From an uncultured Methanoregula sp. (GTDB lineage Archaea > Halobacteriota > Methanomicrobia > Methanomicrobiales > Methanospirillaceae), in assembly GCF_963662735.1 (NCBI RefSeq), contig NZ_OY759744.1:1840153-1904152 (forward strand): DNA of 64,000 nt. Direction: 5' to 3'. The position numbers were made by a program, and so were the translations under genes. Positions 10,211 to 16,354 of this stretch are shown here, one piece after another; within the stretch, counting starts at the first letter, position 1; each line of letters starts with the position of its first letter. The notes under the pieces were generated by a model that made no database searches, was not told where the DNA came from, and saw nothing but the letters and a program-made list of their open reading frames with translations.

Positions 10211-10720
10211 ATGAAGATAGGAAACGTGGATGTCAAGATCTCGATATTATCAATCGGGGTCTTTGCCGTCTTTACCATCATTCTCATAGTCGCCTCAGTC
10301 TACAGTCTGGACGTCAGATCGCAGTTGATCTGGCTCATCCCGGTTCTTTTTATGCTTCTCGTACTCCCGATTGCCCTCAATTACATGAGCCGCAGCCAGT
10401 ACGCCGAGCTCAGGCCGGAATATGAACGGGAAGCCAAAACCGTGAGGGTCAAGCTGATCAACGAGAATATGATCGGAAAGATCGTCCGCATTGAGGGAGT
10501 TGTGGAACGCGTTCATCTCCAGTTCCTGAACCGCCCTCAATTTACTGTGGCCGACCGGTCCGGTGCCATATCCGTGAAAATGTTTACCAGCCCCGATGAG
10601 GATATCAAAGTGAATGATATCGTCGAGGTGCTTGGCCAGGTAATCCGCCGGTACATCGTAACCGGAGAACCCGTCATCAACTGTGTCTCGATCCGGAAAA
10701 CGGATACCAAGGCCCGTTGA
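10211..10720 (+). CDS. Membrane-anchored OB-fold protein
   Basis: 169 residues. Two hydrophobic helices (about 12-32 and 40-58) precede a soluble domain whose pattern is that of an OB fold of the tRNA-anticodon/ssDNA-binding type: GKIVRIEGVVERVHLQ, FTVADRSGAISVKMF, VNDIVEVLGQVIRRY. The predicted site of the domain is cytoplasmic if the hairpin has both ends inside. It lies 24 nt after fdhC, so the two are probably co-transcribed. An OB domain at the membrane could bind nucleic acid, or, as in NfeD proteins, act in membrane protein quality control; nothing in the sequence decides this. Confidence 0.6.
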   Translation: MKIGNVDVKISILSIGVFAVFTIILIVASVYSLDVRSQLIWLIPVLFMLLVLPIALNYMSRSQYAELRPEYEREAKTVRVKLINENMIGKIVRIEGVVERVHLQFLNRPQFTVADRSGAISVKMFTSPDEDIKVNDIVEVLGQVIRRYIVTGEPVINCVSIRKTDTKAR

Positions 10721-10772
10721 GAAAGGAGCGGATTCCAGGTATTCTATATTTTTAAAACAGGGGTTTTAACCA

Positions 10773-11606
10773 ATGAGCCAGACTGACATCACAGGAACAT
10801 CCGGTACCTCCGGACAGCGGTACCTGGAGCTTGCCGTCCCGGTTGCATCGTTCGGGTTTACTCTTGCCGGGATCATCCTGTGGCAGGCTGGCATCCGGCT
10901 TAGTTTCCAGTATTTTGCGGCAGGGTGCCTGATAGGATCCTGTATCCTTGCGTATCTTGCCTGGATCCGGCCCCGCAAAGATATTGTCGCACTCTCCACC
11001 CCGATCTACGCCATCATTTTCTTTGTTGTGCCGGCCGACTATGAAGCCGGTGTCATCCTCCAGCTGCTCTATGCGGTCAGCCTGACCATTCTCCTGATCC
11101 GGCTGAAATACCGGTTCGGAACCATTGCTCCCCCCTCGGGAGGTCCGGAAGAGCAGGGGCCCCTCAGACAGTACGTGGAAAGAGTATGCCGGCTCCTTCC
11201 TCCGGTTTCCCCTGCCATAGCTCACAATGCAGGATCGGTTTTCATCCGGTTTGCCCAGGGGGAGTACGAGACTGCAGCCCGGCTTGCATCCGCCAGTTTG
11301 CAGGAATTGAAGGGGACCGCGGATGAGCCGGTTGCCGCCGCGTTTGCCATTGTCGCTGAACAGGCCGGGCACACCATGACGCATACTGCAGATCCCGCGG
11401 TGTTCCGGCAATTCGAAGAAGAACAGTACACGGTCCTGTTCCACCCTCAAGCGAAGAATGCCGATCCCGGGCAGGCATATTCTGATGCACTGGACAATGC
11501 CCTCCTCCTGCTGTACGCGGTTGCCAGGAACGATCCGTCCGGTAACGGGAATGCCCGCCTGGAATCATTCCGGCAGTTTGCTGCCCGCCTGGCTGAAAAG
11601 GAGTGA
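10773..11606 (+). CDS. Membrane protein with cytoplasmic helical domain, unknown function
   Basis: 277 residues. Four hydrophobic segments lie in the first 115 residues (LAVPVASFGFTLAGIIL, FAAGCLIGSCILAYLAW, STPIYAIIFFVVPA, VILQLLYAVSLTILLI). They are followed by an Ala- and Glu-rich helical region of about 150 residues (AAGEYETAARLASASLQELK-like repeats) that resembles a TPR-type or other helical-hairpin domain. Third in the likely fdhC operon, 52 nt after the OB-fold gene. I do not recognise the family. The C-terminal part may sense or bind a partner of the formate channel, but that is only inference from position. Confidence 0.6.
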   Translation: MSQTDITGTSGTSGQRYLELAVPVASFGFTLAGIILWQAGIRLSFQYFAAGCLIGSCILAYLAWIRPRKDIVALSTPIYAIIFFVVPADYEAGVILQLLYAVSLTILLIRLKYRFGTIAPPSGGPEEQGPLRQYVERVCRLLPPVSPAIAHNAGSVFIRFAQGEYETAARLASASLQELKGTADEPVAAAFAIVAEQAGHTMTHTADPAVFRQFEEEQYTVLFHPQAKNADPGQAYSDALDNALLLLYAVARNDPSGNGNARLESFRQFAARLAEKE

Positions 11607-11769
11607 TTCGTACGGCATGTGCGATGGAAAAGAAATCCTGGTGCGGGCACGTCCGGAAGGAGCGGGCGATCACGATTCCTGATATGAGAAATAATCTATC
11701 CGGACAATCTCCTGGACATGGAATACTGCTAAGAAAGGGATATTGGGGACGTCCTGGTTATGGTGATAC

Positions 11770-11785
11770 GATTCAGAGGTGTGTA
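11770..11785 (+). promoter_or_regulatory. Orphan copy of the fdhC leader motif
   Basis: GATTCAGAGGTGTGTA is identical over 16 bases to the fdhC leader (9287-9302), but no start codon follows at a usable distance and no gene is visible directly behind it. It may be part of the long leader of the PAS regulator gene, or a remnant of a duplication. Confidence 0.45.
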
Positions 11786-11822
11786 TATCATCATAGATTG
11801 GACAGGATCATACCCCACTGCC

Positions 11823-11927
11823 TGCACCTATGCTGTGCACTAGTGCACAAACACTGTGCACATTATCATAAGTTGCACCCCCTAAATAAGCGTTGGCAAG
11901 TAATCCAATCCGAATGCCCGGGTGCAC
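11823..11927. promoter_or_regulatory. Cluster of GTGCAC sites, likely operator
   Basis: TGCAC occurs six times in 105 bp: at 11823, within a perfect 14-bp palindrome GTGCACTAGTGCAC (11835-11848, two sites), and at 11857, 11874 and 11923. Four of these are the full self-complementary GTGCAC. The cluster lies 25-130 bp upstream of the TATA box of the PAS/winged-helix regulator, so autoregulation is a fair guess. No such density is seen elsewhere in the window. Confidence 0.5.
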
Positions 11928-11950
11928 CGGAACCTGCAGATGATCCGATA

Positions 11951-11959
11951 CGTATATTA
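11951..11959 (+). promoter_or_regulatory. TATA box and RBS of the PAS regulator
   Basis: CGTATATTA is a TATA-like element; a start point about 25 bp on would give a leader of about 20 nt. GGAG at 11989-11992 lies 7 nt before the ATG at 12000. Confidence 0.45.
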
Positions 11960-11999
11960 CGGTTTTGCGGGATCGTTACTCTTATACCGGAGATCTCCC

Positions 12000-13004
12000 A
12001 TGTCAGATAACTCTTCATCCGACGAATTCACCCATATCCGGGATGTGCTCAAAGAGCATCCCCTGGGTATGAGTATCAAGGAGATCTCTGCCGCAGTGTC
12101 CATGAGCCGGAATTCCGTTGCGAAATATCTGGATGTGCTTGCCGTTTCCGGCCAGATCGAACTCCGCCACGTAGGAAATGCCAAGCTCTACACCCTGTCC
12201 CGCAGGATCCCGGTCGGCGATCTCCTTGACCATGCCGGGGAACTCATTATTGTTCTCGACAACGACCTGCGGATTGTCCAGGCAAGCGACTCTTTCTGCG
12301 GGTTCACCGGTTTATCCCGGGCGAAGATCCTCAATACCCGGCTGAGCTCCCTGCCGGCCCCGCTCCTCTCCGCTGGTGAAGAGCGGGAACTCCAAGCGCT
12401 CCTGCACGGCGGTCCTTCCTGGAAAAAAGAGATCCGGGCGGTCCGGAACGGGAACGAGATCTTCTTCCATGGCCGGTTCATCCCGGCATTGCTTGAGAAC
12501 GGGGTATCCGGCGTCACCCTGATCCTTGAAGATGTCACGGAACGCGTCAAAGCCGAGAGGGCTACAATAGAACGTGACCGGCTCCTCCACACGATCTTCC
12601 ATATCCCGACCGCACCCCAGTTTTATATCGACCGCAACCACAAAGTCGTCTTCTGGGACCGGGCCCTTGAGATCATGACCGGCATAAAAGCAGAAGAGGT
12701 GGTCGGCACTCACGATCACTGGAAAGCGTTTTATCCGGCTGAACATCCCTGTCTTGCCGATCTGGTTATCGATGGAAACAAGGAGAAGATCGCCGAGTTA
12801 TACCCGGGATGTGGCCCGCTGTCCCCGGATGCCGAAGGAAGGTACGAATACACGGGCCTTTTTACGATCTCCGGTCGGGACGGGAGGTGGCTGCGTCTTA
12901 CCGCTATGCCGATCCGGGACGCGGCCGGAAACCTGACCGGTGCCATGGAGACCGTTGAAGACGTCACCGATAAGAAAAACCGCGAGTTTGTCATCCAGGA
13001 CTGA
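12000..13004 (+). CDS. Winged-helix transcriptional regulator with two PAS domains
   Basis: 334 residues. The N-terminal helix-turn-helix (about 12-65: GMSIKEISAAVSMSRNSVAKYLDVLAVSGQIE) is of the winged type that separates promoters in methanogens. Two PAS domains follow: about 75-175 (GELIIVLDNDLRIVQASDSFCGFTG, ending in DVTERVKAE) and about 190-325 (APQFYIDRNHKVVFWDRALEIMTG, ending in VEDVTDKK). There is no kinase or output domain, so the protein probably couples a bound ligand or redox state to DNA binding directly. ATG 12000 has a GGAG site 7 nt upstream; a GTG at 11922 lies upstream of the likely transcription start. Its place between fdhC and the carbonic anhydrase/fdhAB genes suggests it may control formate or CO2 genes. 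Confidence 0.88.
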   Translation: MSDNSSSDEFTHIRDVLKEHPLGMSIKEISAAVSMSRNSVAKYLDVLAVSGQIELRHVGNAKLYTLSRRIPVGDLLDHAGELIIVLDNDLRIVQASDSFCGFTGLSRAKILNTRLSSLPAPLLSAGEERELQALLHGGPSWKKEIRAVRNGNEIFFHGRFIPALLENGVSGVTLILEDVTERVKAERATIERDRLLHTIFHIPTAPQFYIDRNHKVVFWDRALEIMTGIKAEEVVGTHDHWKAFYPAEHPCLADLVIDGNKEKIAELYPGCGPLSPDAEGRYEYTGLFTISGRDGRWLRLTAMPIRDAAGNLTGAMETVEDVTDKKNREFVIQD

Positions 13005-13151
13005 ATTGTTTTTTAGGGACCGGTTCATGCGAGAGAACCGGAATACCTGCAAAACGATGTTACCGATTTCCTGATGCCGTCCAATCAGGAACCAGCTCTC
13101 TGAAAAAAAGGTGACCTGCCAGTTTCGGATTTTTTATCAACGTTCTGAAGG

Positions 13152-13820
13152 TTATGCCGTTACTTTTTTCTGGCTGGTTTCCCGTTGTGCCTGCGTGTGG
13201 GAACCCGGCTCGCGGCGCATCGGGCAGACATCGATTCCCTTGAGATTCCCCATGGCGAACCCGAACCGGTCCCGGATCGACTTGGGGAGCTCTGCTTCGG
13301 GAATGGAATAAAACCCGAAGCTCCCGTAGAAGTCCATAAGTTCAAGCTTGGAATGCATGTAGAGAACCTCGTTCCTGCCGCACTCCTCGATCAAGAGGGA
13401 CATGACCGAGCGGGCAAATCCCCTGAGCCGGTATTCATCGAGCACGTAGACCGCATCCACTTCCAGGCCATCCTCATGCCGGGCACAGCGGGCAACCCCG
13501 ATGATACGCGATCCGACAAATACCGCAAAGAGCCGGTCGTGTTCCCGGTCCGCTTTCTGCTGGTGGTAGTGGATCCAGAGCTCCCGTTCAGCCCGGGCCA
13601 TCTCCGATGGCGTCAGCTCCCGCACATCGACATTTTCATAGATCCGTTCAGGAGCACTCGCAGCCCCTTCCGAGAAGATGACCTTGCCAATCCTGCTGAT
13701 AAAACCCGGCCGGAATGTGACAAATCCGCCGCTCTCCTCACCGGCAAGTGCATACAGGGTGAGGAGTGTCTTGTCCTCGTTGTACTCTTCAGCCTCAGCA
13801 GGTGCGGAGATCGTTGGCAT
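13152..13820 (-). CDS. GNAT-family N-acetyltransferase with N-terminal extension
   Basis: 222 residues. An N-terminal region of about 75 residues (YALAGEESGGFVTFRPGF) of unknown fold precedes a GNAT domain. The acetyl-CoA loop is in YRLRGFARSVMSLLIEECG, and FYGSFGFYSIPEAELP is the late beta-strand region. It is a paralogue of the acetyltransferase at 6682-7179, including the C-terminal D...R.RFG.A.GNL.G....PMRR. The start at 13820 is chosen because GGAGGT lies 5 nt before that ATG; the ATG at 13838 would put the ribosome site inside the gene. The substrate is unknown. It diverges from the carbonic anhydrase gene. Confidence 0.85.
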   Translation of the reverse strand: MPTISAPAEAEEYNEDKTLLTLYALAGEESGGFVTFRPGFISRIGKVIFSEGAASAPERIYENVDVRELTPSEMARAERELWIHYHQQKADREHDRLFAVFVGSRIIGVARCARHEDGLEVDAVYVLDEYRLRGFARSVMSLLIEECGRNEVLYMHSKLELMDFYGSFGFYSIPEAELPKSIRDRFGFAMGNLKGIDVCPMRREPGSHTQAQRETSQKKVTA

Positions 13821-13933
13821 GAGGTACCTCCATGGCACGTTCCGGTATGGTCAGGAAAAAATGGGTTTTTTCTCGCATGGTTATCATCACGGGAGAGCAG
13901 GTGATTACAATATTCTATAGCCGTTGTCGTCCG

Positions 13934-13952
13934 CCCCATATAAACTATGGGG
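13934..13952. promoter_or_regulatory. Palindromic TATA region between divergent genes
   Basis: CCCCATA and TATGGGG form perfect 7-bp arms around TAAAC, and the sequence reads as a TATA box on both strands (ATATAAA on plus, TTTATAT on minus). It could serve the acetyltransferase (about 95-nt leader) and the carbonic anhydrase (about 140-nt leader) and be a protein-binding site that switches both. Confidence 0.4.
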
Positions 13953-14088
13953 GCAATACCTGCACGGAATGTGTCCCCGGGCTGCAGTTTCACCCGGCCC
14001 CCGGTGAATTCATAACGAAAGATTCTTTGATCCTCCTTACCAGTATCAGTATACACGTACGCCGGTATCCGCCTGCGTATGTACACTG

Positions 14089-14101
14089 TCAGAGGTGTGT
14101 A
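14089..14101 (+). promoter_or_regulatory. Leader motif and RBS of carbonic anhydrase
   Basis: TCAGAGGTGTGTA repeats 13 of the 16 bases of the fdhC leader motif. AGAGGTG ends 8 nt before ATG 14106, fixing that start rather than the ATG at 14079 or 14101 (the latter meets a stop at once). Confidence 0.55.
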
Positions 14102-14105
14102 TGGC

Positions 14106-14687
14106 ATGATTGACAAGCTGTTATTAGGGAACCTGAGGTTTCGGGAATCAGATTTCACCCCGAATATTGATTATTACAAGGAACTGGTTGGGAGCCAGCA
14201 CCCGGAAACGCTCTGGATCGGGTGTTCGGACTCCCGTCTCCAGACCGGGCATATCACGCAGGCCCGGGCCGGGGAGCTTTTTATCCAGCGCAATATCGGC
14301 AACATCGTCCCGATCCATGACTGGAACTTTGCAACCGTGCTGGAATATGCCGTGGTTCACCTCCGCGTGAGCGACATTGTGATCTGCGGCCATTCGAACT
14401 GCGGGGCAATACGGGCGCTTGACAAGGAGAGCACGGACTCCTATATCCCGCTCTGGCTCAACAATGCCCGCGAGGCAAAGGAACGGGTGGATAAAACGAT
14501 CAAACCCCCGGAGACCGTTCTTGAGAACGAGGAGCGGTACCGTCTCATCGAGCAGGAGAATGTCCGTCTCCAGATGGAACACCTCTACACGTACCCGCTC
14601 CTCAAAAAAGCAGTTGATCAGCAACAGGTTGCAACCCACGGGCTCTATTACGATCTCGGCACGGGAGTATTGAGCCGGGTCATCTGA
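14106..14687 (+). CDS. Beta-class carbonic anhydrase
   Basis: 193 residues, usual for the class. It interconverts CO2 and bicarbonate with a zinc held by two Cys, one His and either Asp or water. The signature CSDSR and the later HSNCGAI supply Cys, Asp-Arg pair and His/Cys ligands. After CSDSR the residues LQTGH replace the common V.P, a moderate deviation. The gene sits between the PAS regulator and the FmdE/fdhAB genes and shares a leader motif with fdhC and fdhA. A role in supplying CO2 or balancing bicarbonate from formate oxidation is a reasonable inference. Confidence 0.93.
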   Translation: MIDKLLLGNLRFRESDFTPNIDYYKELVGSQHPETLWIGCSDSRLQTGHITQARAGELFIQRNIGNIVPIHDWNFATVLEYAVVHLRVSDIVICGHSNCGAIRALDKESTDSYIPLWLNNAREAKERVDKTIKPPETVLENEERYRLIEQENVRLQMEHLYTYPLLKKAVDQQQVATHGLYYDLGTGVLSRVI

Positions 14688-14772
14688 TCCCGATTTTTTC
14701 GATGCGGGCGGGGATCCCGGGTCTCCCCGCTATAATCCGGTCAGGTCCGCGGCAAGGTCCGTCCTGCCGGGA

Positions 14773-15411
14773 TCAGATCCGTTCGAAATATTTCATGGAG
14801 CCACAGGCCCCGCATTGCTTCCCCTCGATGAGGTAATCCGGCACCGTCTCGCCGCAGCAGGGGCAGGTGACCGATGTCCATTTTTTCTTCTTGTGGACCG
14901 TGACCCGGACCCGCTCTGAGGAAAGGATCTCCCGTCCGGCCCGGAAGATCTCGTCCTGCAGTTTCTCTTTCATCGTCGCCTTGTCGTAAGCGGAGCTGTT
15001 GGCGTACCAGGTATCGATGGTGGGGAATTTTTTGAGTTTTTTCAGGTCAACGTATACCCGGATCGCCTCGGTGGTCGGGTTATCGGACGGGGTATTGATG
15101 GTGATGGCGAATTTGCCGATCGGGACTACCCGGAGCCGGTTGTTGCCGGTTGTGCAGTGGGCCATTACCTGGAGGGCATCGGGAAGGCACTTGGGCGTCT
15201 CGCAGACCCCGTAGAGTTTTTTATCCGGGGTAACCCCGAGCAGTTCCAGGGCATAGTCCACCATGAACGCCCCGATCAAAACCCCGGGGGCCGGGTAGGT
15301 ATGGAATTCTGACAACCGGAGAATCTGCTGCATGAGCTGCGGGCTGATCCCGTTTGCCTTCATGCTGCCTGCGAGTGATTCGGGGTTGTCTTCATGGTGA
15401 CCTGCTTGCAT
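14773..15411 (-). CDS. FmdE-family protein with C-terminal zinc ribbon
   Basis: 212 residues. The FmdE domain (about 35-165) is recognised from EFHTYPAPGVLIGAFMVDYA, VCETPKCLPDALQVM and HCTTGNNRLRV..IGKFAITI; the conserved His and Cys residues are intact. A C-terminal zinc ribbon follows (CPCCGETVPDYLIEGKQCGACG). FmdE was first described with molybdenum formylmethanofuran dehydrogenase, the CO2-fixing first step of methanogenesis, although it is not a core subunit and its exact job is unclear. Here it stands alone, with no fmd/fwd core subunits in the window. A TATA-like sequence about 25 bp upstream of ATG 15411 suggests a leaderless message; ATG 15363 is a later alternative. Confidence 0.85.
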   Translation of the reverse strand: MQAGHHEDNPESLAGSMKANGISPQLMQQILRLSEFHTYPAPGVLIGAFMVDYALELLGVTPDKKLYGVCETPKCLPDALQVMAHCTTGNNRLRVVPIGKFAITINTPSDNPTTEAIRVYVDLKKLKKFPTIDTWYANSSAYDKATMKEKLQDEIFRAGREILSSERVRVTVHKKKKWTSVTCPCCGETVPDYLIEGKQCGACGSMKYFERI

Positions 15412-15515
15412 GTTTTCAAATTTGCATATTATATGATAAACATGTTATGAAAAGTAACTGAATGGCGTAAATACGGGATTCCCGGTACGTAATCGCCCGT
15501 CATCCTTACTGTTCG

Positions 15516-16175
15516 TTACTTCGGATCCGGTACGTGCCGGGAAGGAAACCGGCATGCAGTCAGGATATCCTCCCCGCTGGCAGGTCCGGTATCGCCTCCC
15601 GACCCGGCAAGTGCCGAGAGGGAAATGATCGAGACCGGGATCATCATGCCGAAAACTGCGACCATCGGTAACGGGGCGATTTGTTTCCGGGTATAGGAAC
15701 GCACGCTCCAGCGGTCGACCCGGACCCCCATCTGTTCGAGACGGGTTGCAACCCTCCCGCAGGGCATCGTCTCTGCAAGCGCCCGGCAGAGATCCACGAC
15801 CGGCGATCCCATCCGGGTCCCGGGATAGAACGGCTCATCCGGTAAAATAATCCTCCCGCAGGAGCGGCAGTACGCCCGGTGGAGGCTCACCGCGACCGGG
15901 TGATCCCCCTCCTCGTCGCACAGGATTGCGAATCGTTTCGTCCGTACATCATAGCCGGACGGGGTACCCCCGCAGAACGTACACGGGCCCTCAACCCTGT
16001 ACTCGGTCCCGTCACAGACCTGGAGCGCCGTATGGACGATCCCGGTGAGCATGGGAGGTACCGGGCGGAGCCTCACCGGGAGTGCTCCCGATGAAACCGT
16101 GCGGTCCTGCGCGGAAGTACTTTCAGAGAATTTTTCATTCTGTAAATCCCTCCCGGGACCTGAAAAAAATCCCAT
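15516..16175 (-). CDS. Zinc-ribbon protein resembling a transposase N-terminus
   Basis: 219 residues. Two CxxC pairs (CTFCGG near 64 and CRSCGRI near 103) would form a zinc ribbon. Then comes YPGTRMGSPVVDLCRALAE and a helix-turn-helix-like stretch (MPCGRVATRLEQMGVRVDRWSVRSY). This order recalls the N-terminal DNA-binding part of some archaeal transposases, but no DDE catalytic domain is present: after a hydrophobic segment (VAVFGMMIPVSIISLSALAG) the protein ends. It may be a domesticated or truncated element protein, or an independent family. Divergent from fdhA across a 179-bp promoter region, so it could be a regulator of that operon; there is no direct proof. Confidence 0.5.
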   Translation of the reverse strand: MGFFSGPGRDLQNEKFSESTSAQDRTVSSGALPVRLRPVPPMLTGIVHTALQVCDGTEYRVEGPCTFCGGTPSGYDVRTKRFAILCDEEGDHPVAVSLHRAYCRSCGRIILPDEPFYPGTRMGSPVVDLCRALAETMPCGRVATRLEQMGVRVDRWSVRSYTRKQIAPLPMVAVFGMMIPVSIISLSALAGSGGDTGPASGEDILTACRFPSRHVPDPK

Positions 16176-16220
16176 TTACCCCCAGATAATCACCAATTAT
16201 GAGATTTTTTTCATAATGCA

Positions 16221-16228
16221 TAAATATA
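16221..16228 (+). promoter_or_regulatory. fdhAB TATA box
   Basis: TAAATATA lies 134 bp before the fdhA start. A start point near 16250 would give a structured leader of about 100 nt. Confidence 0.55.
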
Positions 16229-16289
16229 GTGTTTACCGAGATCAACAATCAAGCAAAGTTGATTAACCAATTTTGCACGTGATCATATT

Positions 16290-16329
16290 GAGGTGTGTAC
16301 ACGTGATGCCGGGCCGTTTTTTGGCCCGG
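16290..16329 (+). promoter_or_regulatory. fdhA leader: shared motif and GC-rich hairpin
   Basis: GAGGTGTGTA (16290-16299) is the core of the leader motif seen before fdhC and the carbonic anhydrase, but here it is 56 nt from the start codon and so does not act as the ribosome site. It is followed by a strong stem CCGGGCC/GGCCCGG (16309-16315 with 16323-16329) closing a U-rich loop. The ribosome site of fdhA is GGTGAT at 16344-16349. Confidence 0.5.
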
Positions 16330-16354
16330 GCTCGTGAAGTTGTGGTGATAGAAA

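Noticed and set aside
11603..12010. 135-codon open frame before the PAS regulator
   Set aside because: Runs through the operator cluster and the promoter; Cys/His-rich composition without a domain.
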